DNA of 64,000 nt from E44-bin32 sp034430595 (GCA_034430595.1 DAOUEL010000064.1:124001-188000); one strand, 5' to 3'. Numbered from the stretch's first letter, positions 26,060-34,571 are shown. The notes: generated from the letters alone by a model not told the origin. Numbers and translations: made by a program.

Positions 26060-26809
26060 CTAGCGAATTTCTATGCGGCGGAAGCTCTCGATCCAGCGTG
26101 GGTCATCAGGGGAGCTTTCAGGATCGAGCATGCTTTCTCGCAGGCGGAGAGAAAGGGCATCGAAGTCGCCGATTTGGCTGCGGTGCTCTCGCAGTGCATG
26201 CAGTTTTTGATCGAGATTCTCGGTGATGTCGATCTTGATATTCGGATGTTGGGCGCCCGCGACGTACACATCATGTACTTTATGCGGCTGCAAGCCCTCC
26301 ACATCAAGGAGCTCGGGGAAGTAAAGCGCTGAACGTGCAGCCGGGTAAACCGCATCGAGCGTCGCTTCACCAGCCGCCCGATGATCGGCGTGATTGATAT
26401 GACGATTGCTCGGGAAAAAGTTCGTCGGGTCGCAGGTTATCACGATGTCTGGACGGACGCGCCGGATCACTCTCACGATATCACGCCGTAGCTCCAGATT
26501 GGGCTCGAGATAGCCATCGGGGTGGTCGAGAAAAGTCACTTCCTTGACACCGAGCACGTGCGCTGCCGCCCGCTGCTCAGCCTCGCGCATCACTGCGATT
26601 TCTTCGGCCGGGACAGCATCGTCATCTGCACCCTTATCTCCGCGGGTCAGCAGGCAATAGGCAATGGAACGGCCAGCGGCTGCCCAGCATGCAACGGTGC
26701 CACCGCAGAAGAATTCTGGATCATCGGGGTGAGCGAGGACAACGAGCACTTTCTTCTCATCGCCAATCGGGGGCTCGTCCTTCAATTCGTAGCCTCGGAT
26801 TTTCCGCAA
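26060..26809 (-). CDS. PIG-L/LmbE family N-acetylglucosaminyl deacetylase
   Basis: Up to 249 residues. LVVLAHPDDPEFFCGG is the zinc-binding AHPDD signature, and HINHADHRAAGEATLDAVYPAA supplies the second His pair. The family deacetylates N-acetyl sugars and conjugates. The longest frame uses a TTG at 26809 that lies inside the RicT gene; a GTG at 26749 (GAGAAG upstream) would begin right at the conserved core and is also likely. Substrate not determinable. Confidence 0.8.
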   Translation of the reverse strand: MRKIRGYELKDEPPIGDEKKVLVVLAHPDDPEFFCGGTVACWAAAGRSIAYCLLTRGDKGADDDAVPAEEIAVMREAEQRAAAHVLGVKEVTFLDHPDGYLEPNLELRRDIVRVIRRVRPDIVITCDPTNFFPSNRHINHADHRAAGEATLDAVYPAARSALYFPELLDVEGLQPHKVHDVYVAGAQHPNIKIDITENLDQKLHALREHRSQIGDFDALSLRLRESMLDPESSPDDPRWIESFRRIEIR

Positions 26810-27702
26810 TCACATTCGCCGTTCTCATGCTTATCGCAGGGACCGTTCGCCTTATCCTGTAGGGCTTTCAACTCATCGTAGGGCTGAATTTCGTGCTGGT
26901 AGAACTCTGCCCGTCGGTCGTCTTCGAGCTGAACGATGACGGCCTGCTTGAGCGGCAGGACGTCCACCACTTTCCCAACCCCGCGCGGCGTGACGACCTT
27001 TTTCTTTCGTTTGGGAAGCTGCTTTCGAGCCTCAACATACTGCTCATACTCATAGAGCAGGCAGCATCGCAGCCGGCCGCACATCCCGGTAATTTCCTGC
27101 GGATTGAGCGAAATGCCCTGTGCTTTCGCCATTCGAATCGAGATCGGACTGAAATCCGTCAGGAAGCGTGAGCAGCATCGTTCCTCCAGGCCACAAGCGC
27201 CCATCCCGCTGATGATTTTTGCGACATCGCGTGGTCCGACCTGGCGAAATTCAATTTGCGTCCCTCGGAGTGCAGAGATCATCTCTTTTCGGAGCTTCGA
27301 GACGTCGACCTTCTCATCTCCTTCGCTGTTATAAAGATAGGTCAGACGTGAGCCGTCATAGGAATATTCCGCTCTCACGAGTTTTACACCGCTCAGGCCT
27401 ACTTCAGCCGCCTTCGCCCTGCAATCGATCAAAACCTCCAGCTCACGCCTCTGCCACATCCGCCTCATGACCAATTCTCTTGCAGTTGCCCGCCGTTCAA
27501 CCGGTTTATGAGTCCCATCAGGAATTTGTGCTGGATCCTCGATAAAACCGACAACCGAACCCATTTCCTCGCCGCGTGAGGTGGAGACGATGACGAAGTC
27601 TCCAGCTTGCAGATCGTCAATAGCTGTGGCATCAAAGTGATAAAGCTTCCCAACGGGTTGAAACCGAATTGCAGCAATCCGCTGCGTGGCTATCTTTTCC
27701 AT
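26782..27702 (-). CDS. ricT: PSP1-domain protein, RicT (YaaT) homologue
   Basis: 306 residues with the Cys-rich PSP1/RicT core: GACGLEERCCSRFL and GMCGRLRCCLLYEYEQY. In Bacillus, RicT works with RicA and RicF, carries Fe-S clusters and affects RNA maturation; here no RicA or RicF is nearby. A C-terminal tail has more Cys and His (CDKHENGECDCG). AGAGG stands 6 bases before the ATG. It lies downstream of the Mrp-like gene, consistent with an Fe-S theme. Confidence 0.83.
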   Translation of the reverse strand: MEKIATQRIAAIRFQPVGKLYHFDATAIDDLQAGDFVIVSTSRGEEMGSVVGFIEDPAQIPDGTHKPVERRATARELVMRRMWQRRELEVLIDCRAKAAEVGLSGVKLVRAEYSYDGSRLTYLYNSEGDEKVDVSKLRKEMISALRGTQIEFRQVGPRDVAKIISGMGACGLEERCCSRFLTDFSPISIRMAKAQGISLNPQEITGMCGRLRCCLLYEYEQYVEARKQLPKRKKKVVTPRGVGKVVDVLPLKQAVIVQLEDDRRAEFYQHEIQPYDELKALQDKANGPCDKHENGECDCGKSEATN

Positions 27703-27774
27703 TTGACCTCTCTCAATTAATCGCTACCAACTAAGTTATTCAGCTGCATCCCTTATTGTGTATACCGGGGAGCA

Positions 27775-27802
27775 AGTTTATCTCTGTGGCTATGCGCAAC
27801 AA
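27775..27802 (-). promoter_or_regulatory. Possible promoter of ricT
   Basis: On the minus strand TTGTTG (27802-27797), 16 bases, TAAACT (27780-27775). The hexamers are imperfect; it would allow ricT expression apart from the nuo run. Confidence 0.4.
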
Positions 27803-27805
27803 TCT

Positions 27806-28645
27806 TCAGTCCTCAACCTCGATCTTGATCCGGCCAGACGAATCCCCCTCGAGGCCGGGAAGGGTCTGCTCCAACTTTTCAACAAGTTCTACAAAGGCAT
27901 GCGAAACCGCCGAATCAGGCTTCGCAATGACGATCGGTTTTCCTTCATCTCCACCCTGCCGCACCTCGGGATCCATCGGAATCTCAATCAGGAACGGCAC
28001 CCCGCTCGCTTCGGCTAACTGCCTGCCACCGCCCTGGCCAAAAATGTCCATGCGAGTCCCATCGGCAAGCTCGAGATAGCTCATGTTCTCGACAACACCC
28101 AGTATCGGTACATTCATGCTGCGGAACATTTCCAGGCCTCGACGAGCGTCCTCCAGAGATACCTGTTGAGGCAGGGTCACAATGATCCCACCAGATAAGG
28201 TCAAGGTTTGCGCCAGGCTGAGTTGGGCATCACCGGTGCCGGGTGGAAGATCGACGATCAAGTAGTCGAGCTCACCCCACTCGACATCTGTGATGAACTG
28301 CCGGATCGCGCTATGCAGCATCGGACCACGCCAGATCAAAGGCTGGCCTGGAGGAACCATAAAGCCGATCGACATGATCTTTATATCATAGGCTTCGGCC
28401 GGGATGAGTTTCTCATTCTCCGGTTCAGGCATTGCTTCAACACCCATCATGGTCGGCACGTTCGGGCCATATATGTCGGCGTCCAATAATCCTACCCGCT
28501 TACCTTGCCGGGCGAGGGTCACAGCCAGATTGACTGCAACGGTTGATTTGCCAACGCCACCTTTACCTGAGGCTACCGCGATCGTCCTGCCGAAATGCCC
28601 CGGGGGTTGCCCGCCTGCTTTCGTATCCATATTCGTTTCGCTCAT
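27806..28645 (-). CDS. mrp: Mrp/NBP35-type P-loop ATPase lacking the CPxC motif
   Basis: 279 residues. The deviant Walker A is GKGGVGKST at about 27-35, followed by LLDADIYGPNVPTMMG and DLPPGTGDAQLS, diagnostic of Mrp/ApbC/Ind1 proteins. These normally carry and transfer [4Fe-4S] clusters through a CPxC pair just after VENMSYF. Here the stretch reads ENMSYLELADG and no Cys is present, and the N-terminal MIP18-like domain is also absent. It lies about 10 bases from the Cys-rich small gene and downstream of nuoI, so a complex I maturation role like eukaryotic Ind1 is conceivable but must work differently. Confidence 0.87.
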   Translation of the reverse strand: MSETNMDTKAGGQPPGHFGRTIAVASGKGGVGKSTVAVNLAVTLARQGKRVGLLDADIYGPNVPTMMGVEAMPEPENEKLIPAEAYDIKIMSIGFMVPPGQPLIWRGPMLHSAIRQFITDVEWGELDYLIVDLPPGTGDAQLSLAQTLTLSGGIIVTLPQQVSLEDARRGLEMFRSMNVPILGVVENMSYLELADGTRMDIFGQGGGRQLAEASGVPFLIEIPMDPEVRQGGDEGKPIVIAKPDSAVSHAFVELVEKLEQTLPGLEGDSSGRIKIEVED

Positions 28646-28655
28646 TTTTCTCTCT

Positions 28656-28994
28656 TTATTCGACGTGTGCCGTCGTCCCTACCGAAAGCTGGATCGATAC
28701 TTCTTTAAAAGCGTCTTCGTACAAGGTCAGCAGCTCGGCGTCATCGCCTCGGAACCTGCGAATCGACTGTGTTGCACAGCTGGTGCAGCCGCGCAATGCC
28801 CTGTAGGAGTGGGTATGGCAGCTCAGACAGTTGCTCATTCGGATGATCATCAAGGTAAAAGCTAGATGCTCGACCGAGGCATCCGGCGCCAGGCAAACTC
28901 GATCGACGAGTTCCTGCCATAGGTGACCACGTAAATCACGCAGGTCTGGGGCGACACGCATGGGGAACAGAATTTCGGTGTCGCTTTGATACAT
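28656..28994 (-). CDS. Small Cys-rich protein of unknown function
   Basis: About 112 residues from the ATG at 28994; a TTG at 29006 is the alternative. Two CxxC pairs occur in CLSCHTHSYRALRGCTSC, which could bind zinc or a Fe-S cluster. The rest is helical and has no membrane segment. It sits between nuoI and the Mrp-like gene on the same strand. No family was recognised. A hairpin precedes the start and no clear ribosome binding site is visible. Confidence 0.6.
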   Translation of the reverse strand: MYQSDTEILFPMRVAPDLRDLRGHLWQELVDRVCLAPDASVEHLAFTLMIIRMSNCLSCHTHSYRALRGCTSCATQSIRRFRGDDAELLTLYEDAFKEVSIQLSVGTTAHVE

Positions 28995-29001
28995 TGTCAG
29001 T

Positions 29002-29034
29002 CGCAAGCGCGCGCCCGAACTGGGCTCGCTTGCG
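29002..29034. other. Hairpin between nuoI and the Cys-rich gene
   Basis: CGCAAGCG (29002-29009) and CGCTTGCG (29027-29034) pair, with an inner GCCC/GGGC stem. It fills the gap after nuoI. It has no T-run, so it may shield the mRNA 3' end or tune expression rather than terminate. Confidence 0.5.
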
Positions 29035-29035
29035 T

Positions 29036-29644
29036 TTACTCCTTCCGCCTAGCTGCTTTAGCGGCTTCTTTTTCAGCCCGCTCCTGCTCCTCGCGCTGAT
29101 AATTATGAGGCCGAATCTGAGCGTAGTACGAAACGGGCTTGCTCAACCGCTCCTTGTTGAAAATATGATGCTGGAAGCGATCGTAGGATGCGAGTTCATA
29201 ATCATGATCCATCTTGATCGCGTCGAACGGACAGTATTCTGCACACAGTCCGCAGTTCATGCAGATGTCGATATCGATAAAGAAATCGGTCGGCTCCGGT
29301 ACGGGTCTCCCGGTTTCCGGGTCGTTCGAACGCACGATCCAGATGCATTGTGGTGGGCAGACCTTGGCGCAGATGCCGCATGAGGTGCAGCGATCCTGAT
29401 GCGTTCCATCCTCGTTCTCTTCGTATAGCAGGAACGGGATGTAGCGGAATTCCTCCGGAACGGGAAGCTTCTCCTCGGGATACTGGACCGTGAAAACACC
29501 GCGTGCCTTAGGGCCTTGTCGCTGTTCGAGCGCCTGCTCGTTGTAGTAGCGACCCCGGCCAAGCCAGCGGATATCATCGATGTAGGTACCGATGAAATGC
29601 TTCAGTGTTACACCCAGCCCCTTGATTAGACCCATTCCGAACAT
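29036..29644 (-). CDS. nuoI: NADH-quinone oxidoreductase subunit I
   Basis: 202 residues with two [4Fe-4S] motifs, CTSCGICAKVCPPQCI and CMNCGLCAEYCPFDAI, the N6a/N6b clusters that pass electrons to NuoB. An N-terminal amphipathic helix (GLIKGLGVTLKHF) fits membrane association. GGAG is 7 bases before the ATG. The usual neighbour NuoH is missing between NuoD and NuoI. Confidence 0.93.
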   Translation of the reverse strand: MFGMGLIKGLGVTLKHFIGTYIDDIRWLGRGRYYNEQALEQRQGPKARGVFTVQYPEEKLPVPEEFRYIPFLLYEENEDGTHQDRCTSCGICAKVCPPQCIWIVRSNDPETGRPVPEPTDFFIDIDICMNCGLCAEYCPFDAIKMDHDYELASYDRFQHHIFNKERLSKPVSYYAQIRPHNYQREEQERAEKEAAKAARRKE

Positions 29645-29685
29645 TTACTGCTCCGATCGGCTCTCAACCTGTTCCACCAGGACAA

Positions 29686-31446
29686 TTAGCGGTCTGTCTC
29701 TCCCAGAACGATGTCAATCGATCCGAGGATCGCCACCACATCAGCGATCTTTTGCCCGATACACATCTGCTCCATTCCAGTCAGATTGATAAAGGATGGT
29801 GCACGGACATGGTAACGCCATGGATTCGGCTTGCCGTCTGATACGACGTAATAACCCAGCTCGCCCTTCGGGTTTTCAACTCGCCCGTAAGATTCTCCGG
29901 CCGGGACACGTACCTGATATTGAGGTTTTCCAGTCTGGTACTCACCGCCCGGAATATCGCGCACAGCCTGCTGCACGATGCGCAGGCTTTGACGGATCTC
30001 GTCAATCCGCACCAGGTAGCGATCGTATACGTCACCGTTGGGGCGGACCGCTACGTCGAAATCAAAGCGATCGTAGATCGAATAGGGGTCGGCTTTCCGT
30101 ACATCATATGCCACACCCGATGCACGCAGGACCGGGCCCGCAGCAGAGTAGTCAATCGCCTGCTCCGCCGTAAGGACGCCTACCCCTTCCCCACGTGTCC
30201 GAACGATCTCATTCCCCGTCAGGTATACATCAAGCTCATCGACTTTAGCCGGTAAGCGGTTGTTGACGATCTCCTTGATTTTCTGCAGAGCATCGTCCGA
30301 TAGATCGCGCGCCAACCCTCCAAAGCGGAAGTAGTTGCACATCATACGCGAGCCTGAAACCGCTTCGAAGACATCCAGGATCAGTTCGCGCTCGTTGATG
30401 ACATAAAGTGCGGGAGTGAAGAAAGCGCCCAGGTCATTCAGCAAGAATCCGATCGCCCACAGGTGGTTCACAATACGGGTGAGCTCGGCCATGATGATAC
30501 GGATGTACTCGGCCCGTTCCGGGGGTTGTATCCCCATTAACTTCTCTACCGCCAACGCATAACCGAAGTTGTTGCTCATGGAGCAAATGTAGTCCAGGCG
30601 GTCTGTGAATGGCATGTTCATCAGAAATGTGTTGCGCTCGCCGATCTTCTCATGGTTGCGGTGCAGGTATCCCATCACCGGTTTCAAGCTTGTGATCGTC
30701 TCGCCATCGAGAGTGACTACCATGCGGAAGACACCATGCGTTGAGGGGTGCTGTGGGCCGAGGTTTACGACAACTTCCTCACCCAGCTCGTCCTCACGGC
30801 CATTGCCATTGCCGGATCGGATTTGCTCACTCGCTTCCAGCGCTGCGTACAGGGATTGTTCGCCTTCTGGTACCCAGCCCTCCGGGGTGAATTCGTCCGG
30901 ATAGCTGACATTCTTCCCGAAAGCTTTTTTATCCTCGACCCGATAAACATTTCCCTCGGGCCAGCGGTTCTTAAACGGCTTCCTCTCTTCCTCGAAGTAA
31001 GCTTCCCGCCAGTCTTTACGGAGCGGATGCCCTTCAAACCCTTCCCAGAGCAGAATCCTCCGTAAGTCCGGGTGTCCAGTAAATCGAATACCCAACAAAT
31101 CCCAGGCCTCGCGCTCCTGAAAATCCGCACCCGGATAAATCGGGACGAGCGATGGAACGACCGGTTCTGCGCGCGGCACCTGAACTTTGAACACAGCCGC
31201 GGGTCCACCGCTTGTGCGGTAGGCGTGGTAGACAACTTCCAATTTTTCGTCGGGGAGGTAATCGACCCCGGTGACAGAAGAAAGATAGTCGTAACCTAGT
31301 TCTTCTTTTAGGGTCCGAGCAAACTCGATCAGGTTCTCGGGCTTGACCAAGTATCCTTCGTACGCCTGGCGGTCGTCCATGGATACTTGATCCTTGAAGC
31401 GGGCCACGATCGGATCTTCAGCCTTCGTCTTTGTTTCTTCTGTCAT
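29686..31446 (-). CDS. nuoCD: NADH-quinone oxidoreductase, fused subunits C and D
   Basis: 586 residues. The 30-kDa NuoC domain (about 1-170) ends with EREAWDLLGIRFTGHPDLRR; a linker of roughly 45 residues leads to the 49-kDa NuoD domain, beginning VVVNLGPQHPSTHGV and including GYLHRNHEKIGERNTF, which lines the quinone pocket. The HRNHEK variant resembles Chloroflexus-type NuoD. The C terminus (DIVLGETDR) is intact. Natural C-D fusions are known from enterobacteria; here it is part of a short B-CD-I cluster. Confidence 0.93.
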   Translation of the reverse strand: MTEETKTKAEDPIVARFKDQVSMDDRQAYEGYLVKPENLIEFARTLKEELGYDYLSSVTGVDYLPDEKLEVVYHAYRTSGGPAAVFKVQVPRAEPVVPSLVPIYPGADFQEREAWDLLGIRFTGHPDLRRILLWEGFEGHPLRKDWREAYFEEERKPFKNRWPEGNVYRVEDKKAFGKNVSYPDEFTPEGWVPEGEQSLYAALEASEQIRSGNGNGREDELGEEVVVNLGPQHPSTHGVFRMVVTLDGETITSLKPVMGYLHRNHEKIGERNTFLMNMPFTDRLDYICSMSNNFGYALAVEKLMGIQPPERAEYIRIIMAELTRIVNHLWAIGFLLNDLGAFFTPALYVINERELILDVFEAVSGSRMMCNYFRFGGLARDLSDDALQKIKEIVNNRLPAKVDELDVYLTGNEIVRTRGEGVGVLTAEQAIDYSAAGPVLRASGVAYDVRKADPYSIYDRFDFDVAVRPNGDVYDRYLVRIDEIRQSLRIVQQAVRDIPGGEYQTGKPQYQVRVPAGESYGRVENPKGELGYYVVSDGKPNPWRYHVRAPSFINLTGMEQMCIGQKIADVVAILGSIDIVLGETDR

Positions 31447-31472
31447 GTTGATCTCGACCTATCCGTTAGCGC

Positions 31473-32126
31473 TTAACTCTCGGTTTCAACACCGGTTTCA
31501 TTTGCAGCCTGTTGGGCTTTTGCCTGAAGTTCGGCAAAGCGCGGGAAGTCGCGCGGGTCAATCAAATCCGGTCCCAGGACCGGGATCGGGATCGGTTCAC
31601 TCGCAACGTCGTTATACCAGCGGACTGACTTGATCGATTGCCGATCAATCTTCTTCTGGAGCGTGATCAAACCATGCAGAAGCGCTTGCGGTGTTGGGGG
31701 ACAACCAGGGACATAGACATCGACCGGGATGAATTTATCCACGCCGGAGACTACGTTGTAGCCTTCCTTGAAAGGCCCACCACCAGATGCACATGCACCC
31801 ATAGCGAGGACATACTTCGGCTCAGGCATCTGGTTATACAGGCGAACGATCTGCGGAATCATCTTCTTTGTAACGGTGCCCGAGACAATCATCAAATCCG
31901 ATTGTCGTGGACTGGGCCGCATAACTTCCATCCCGAAACGGGAGAAGTCGTAGCGGCTCGCAGCAACACATATCATCTCGATCGCACAGCAAGCCAGACC
32001 GAACATCATCGGCCAGACAGAATTCCTGCGACCCCAGTTATAAATTTTATCGATGGAGGTGACACTCACCTGCCCTTGCAGCTCGGGGGGAACCTCGTAT
32101 TCCGGGTTGTTGATTTCATCCGCCAT
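31473..32126 (-). CDS. nuoB: NADH-quinone oxidoreductase subunit B
   Basis: 217 residues. The N2-cluster cysteines are present: GLACCAIEM (adjacent pair), GACASGGGPF and VPGCPPTPQALL. It carries the terminal Fe-S cluster next to the quinone site. GGAGG lies 5 bases before the ATG at 32126; a GTG two codons upstream is less well placed. NuoA, normally encoded just upstream, is absent; the upstream region instead holds a divergent A-type Fe-S carrier gene. Confidence 0.93.
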   Translation of the reverse strand: MADEINNPEYEVPPELQGQVSVTSIDKIYNWGRRNSVWPMMFGLACCAIEMICVAASRYDFSRFGMEVMRPSPRQSDLMIVSGTVTKKMIPQIVRLYNQMPEPKYVLAMGACASGGGPFKEGYNVVSGVDKFIPVDVYVPGCPPTPQALLHGLITLQKKIDRQSIKSVRWYNDVASEPIPIPVLGPDLIDPRDFPRFAELQAKAQQAANETGVETES

Positions 32127-32188
32127 CCACACCTCCGCGAGAAGGGGCCGGGCTGATCAGCAGCGCCGGGCCCCATACCCTTCGCCGA

Positions 32189-32216
32189 ATTATACTTGCC
32201 GAGAGGGTCGTGTCAA
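32189..32216 (-). promoter_or_regulatory. Promoter of the nuoB operon
   Basis: On the minus strand TTGACA (32216-32211), 16 bases, TATAAT (32194-32189). Both hexamers match consensus perfectly, so the nuo run starts here and no nuoA is expected upstream on this transcript. Confidence 0.75.
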
Positions 32217-32310
32217 GATAGGTCGATTAATCGGGTCTTGTTTGGCCCAAATACCCTCGGCGGTCAGCTCAAGTTTTGCCTCATCCAGGGGTATCCAAAA
32301 TTGAGCTTGA

Positions 32311-32339
32311 TTGACAGGGGGTTTTAATGTTGATAAACT
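32311..32339 (+). promoter_or_regulatory. Promoter of the A-type Fe-S carrier gene
   Basis: TTGACA (32311-32316), 17 bases, TAAACT (32334-32339). Divergent from the nuoB promoter. The region 32127-32388 otherwise contains no gene. Confidence 0.7.
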
Positions 32340-32388
32340 AGGTCCGCTTAAGTTAATTACAGATCTCTAGCCCTGGAGGTAGAGCATT

Positions 32389-32808
32389 GTGATGGTGTCG
32401 ACCGAAGTAAACCCAGAAGTTCAGGCGACCGTTATCAACCTGACGGAAGCTGCAGAAGCCCGGGTGGAACGACTGATGCAGGAAAAGGACCTGCAGGGAC
32501 ATGCGCTGCGGGTCTTCGTATCCGGAGGGGGCTGCTCAGGCTACCAATATGGCATGGCTTTCGAGCCCGAACCGCGTGAGGACGACGTCCATATTCCCTT
32601 CGAAAAGGTCAGCGTCGTCATCGACCCAATGTCGTACGGGTACCTGGTTGGAGCTACGATCGATTACGTCGATGACCTGATGGGCGGTGGGTTCAGCATC
32701 AAGAACCCGAATGCCGTCTCAACCTGCGGCTGCGGTCATTCATTCCGTACCGAAGGCACGGCGGACAGCGAGAGCATGGCTCACGATGGCAGCTGTGGTT
32801 GCCACTGA
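32389..32808 (+). CDS. A-type iron-sulfur carrier (IscA/ErpA/HesB family)
   Basis: 139 residues. The three family cysteines are in GGGCSGYQYG and STCGCGHSF. Such proteins deliver [4Fe-4S] clusters to apo-enzymes. The C-terminal tail has two more cysteines (SCGCH), which is unusual. GTG at 32389 has GGAGG 9 bases upstream; ATG at 32392 is equally possible. Transcribed divergently from nuoB, so supply of clusters to complex I is a reasonable inference. Confidence 0.88.
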   Translation: MMVSTEVNPEVQATVINLTEAAEARVERLMQEKDLQGHALRVFVSGGGCSGYQYGMAFEPEPREDDVHIPFEKVSVVIDPMSYGYLVGATIDYVDDLMGGGFSIKNPNAVSTCGCGHSFRTEGTADSESMAHDGSCGCH

Positions 32809-32850
32809 TCACGGCCTGCACATCGTAGCCAAAGTTATCTCGAGATTCGT

Positions 32851-32882
32851 ACGCAGGTCGGCACCCGGCCTGCGTATTTCTT
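32851..32882 (+). terminator. Hairpin after the Fe-S carrier gene
   Basis: ACGCAGG (32851-32857) and CCTGCGT (32869-32875) pair, with inner GG/CC pairing, followed by ATTTCTT. It is a weak intrinsic terminator that may be read through into the next gene. Confidence 0.5.
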
Positions 32883-32897
32883 AAGGATATCATCACG

Positions 32898-33278
32898 ATG
32901 CAGCGCTATTTCACCCGGCAAGAAGCGAATGACCTTCTCCCCGTTCTCAAGCCCCTGATCAAAGCTATGTTTCACGCGCGTGATGAACTGCTAACCCTGC
33001 AGCCGGAACTTCAGGAGACGCTCGAAAAAGCCATCAACAATGGGAACAGCCATGTCTCCCGTTCTGCTCTGGATGCGATGGGCCGTTTAAAAGATGCAGT
33101 TGCAAAGGTCCATTCATTCGGGGTCGAGGTAAAGGACGTCAACCGCGGCTTGATTGATTTCCCTTCGCTGCGGAACGGTGAAATCGTCTATCTCTGCTGG
33201 ATTTTCGGCGAAGAGCAGGTCGGTTTCTGGCACACGCTGGAAGCTGGCTTTGCCGGGCGGCAGCCGCTTACGGATTAA
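32898..33278 (+). CDS. DUF2203 family protein
   Basis: 126 residues, mostly helical. The family landmarks are VEVKDVNRGLIDFPSLRNG, VYLCWIFGEEQVGFWH and EAGFAGRQPL at the C terminus. The function of DUF2203 is not established. It follows the Fe-S carrier gene by 89 bases and ends 4 bases before the convergent SH3 protein gene. Confidence 0.78.
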   Translation: MQRYFTRQEANDLLPVLKPLIKAMFHARDELLTLQPELQETLEKAINNGNSHVSRSALDAMGRLKDAVAKVHSFGVEVKDVNRGLIDFPSLRNGEIVYLCWIFGEEQVGFWHTLEAGFAGRQPLTD

Positions 33279-33282
33279 CTTG

Positions 33283-33873
33283 CTATCTGCCTCGTAAAAA
33301 CGAAACAACCGTCCCAAACAACCCCAGAACAAGCAACCCGAGGATCGCGACTACCGGTGGAAAACTACCGCCCCTGCCTTGGTCAAGGACTGTGATCGTT
33401 GGGCGTACAACCGGATCAGCCGGGGTAAAGGTTGGCAGCCGGGTGGCCTGCAGTTCACCAATGTTGAACTGGGCGGCAAAAGTCGGGTCAATTGTAGCGG
33501 TTACGCGTGGGGTTGGGGTTGGTGGAGGTTCAACGATTGGGAGCAAGCGCTGCCCTGCCTCCAGGATGACATTCGGGGCATAGACCCAGGCCACATTCCC
33601 CTGTACGCCTGCATAGAAAATTTGAATCCACTCCCCTCCTGGTGACCGCCCCAGCGCCGGTGCTTCCTGACCCGAGATCAATACTCCGATCTTCTCGTAA
33701 TCCAGGCTTGGTCCCAACCGGACGTTCACCTGTTCTGGCACAATGATCCTGGGACCATTTGGTGTGCCTGCAGGGGTCGCTTGAAGCGCCGGCTGAGCTG
33801 CAGAAGCAGCCGATGTGAACAGCAGGATCGAGATTGGGATAAACAGCAGCACCAATATGGAAAACGTCTTCAC
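33283..33873 (-). CDS. Secreted/membrane SH3-like domain protein
   Basis: 196 residues. A signal peptide (ILVLLFIPISILLFTSAASA) precedes a bacterial SH3-like domain (VNVRLGPSLDYEKIGVL, then EWIQIFYAGVQGNVAWVYA), a Pro/Thr-rich region and a C-terminal membrane helix ending LLVLGLFGTVVSFLRGR. Such domains usually bind cell-wall components. The GTG at 33873 with GGAG 5 bases upstream is preferred; an ATG at 33906 overlaps a TATAAT that should be the -10 element. Confidence 0.7.
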   Translation of the reverse strand: MKTFSILVLLFIPISILLFTSAASAAQPALQATPAGTPNGPRIIVPEQVNVRLGPSLDYEKIGVLISGQEAPALGRSPGGEWIQIFYAGVQGNVAWVYAPNVILEAGQRLLPIVEPPPTPTPRVTATIDPTFAAQFNIGELQATRLPTFTPADPVVRPTITVLDQGRGGSFPPVVAILGLLVLGLFGTVVSFLRGR

Positions 33874-33903
33874 ACTGACTCCATTGTCGTGAAAATTCGG
33901 CCG

Positions 33904-33909
33904 CATTAT
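33904..33909 (-). promoter_or_regulatory. -10 element of the SH3 protein gene
   Basis: TATAAT on the minus strand overlaps an in-frame ATG, showing that translation must begin downstream, at the GTG 33873. No convincing -35 was found. Confidence 0.5.
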
Positions 33910-33946
33910 ACTACACGGGTCTTTTCACAAATTCGAGGATGATCAT

Positions 33947-34549
33947 ATGCCCAAAGCAACGATGGAAGAAAAAACCTTTCATGGACCGGTAGCGCCGGAT
34001 GATTTCGCACGTGCATTGGTTGCTGAGTTCGATCAAGGGAATTTGACCGTCCGGCAGTTGGGACAAGGCGCGGCGAAAGTGGTTCAAATCGCAAGCGCAC
34101 CGAATTCGGCTTCCGGAGGTAAAACTGCAATCACAATCCAGCTGACGGAAGTTGAGGATGGGGTTCATGTACGGGTTGGTCAGCAGGACTGGTTCGGCGT
34201 CGCCGCCAGCTTGGGACTCACCGCGCTCAGCGCGCTGCGGCGTCCAGCGCTTCTGCTCAGCAGGCTTGATGACCTGGCACAGGATATTGCTTCCCTTCAG
34301 CTAACAACTCGAATCTGGCAGACAATCGCCAGCACAGCAGAAGCCCTGGGTGTTTCACAGGAGCTTTCTGAACGTCTGCGCAGGTTAACCTGCCCATACT
34401 GCCACACGGCGAACCCGGTCGGTGCGCCCAGCTGTGTCGCTTGCGGTGCTCCATTGGGACCCGATCAGCCAAGATCCTGTCCCGAGTGCGGCTATATCGT
34501 CGATGCCGGCACGCAGGTCTGCCCCCGGTGTTCCGCGGCAATTGGATAA
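33947..34549 (+). CDS. Double zinc-ribbon protein of unknown function
   Basis: 200 residues. The C-terminal 55 residues hold two zinc ribbons: CPYCHTANPVGAPSCVACG and CPECGYIVDAGTQVCPRC. The N-terminal part is an uncharacterised alpha/beta region with a hydrophobic stretch (WFGVAASLGLTALSALRR). There is no signal peptide. No known family was recognised; zinc binding is inferred from the Cys spacing. Confidence 0.65.
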   Translation: MPKATMEEKTFHGPVAPDDFARALVAEFDQGNLTVRQLGQGAAKVVQIASAPNSASGGKTAITIQLTEVEDGVHVRVGQQDWFGVAASLGLTALSALRRPALLLSRLDDLAQDIASLQLTTRIWQTIASTAEALGVSQELSERLRRLTCPYCHTANPVGAPSCVACGAPLGPDQPRSCPECGYIVDAGTQVCPRCSAAIG

Positions 34550-34571
34550 GCTCATCAAACTGGCCATAATG

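Noticed and set aside
33873..33906. Longer start of the SH3 protein at ATG 33906
   Set aside because: That ATG is part of TATAATG, and a GTG with GGAG lies downstream.
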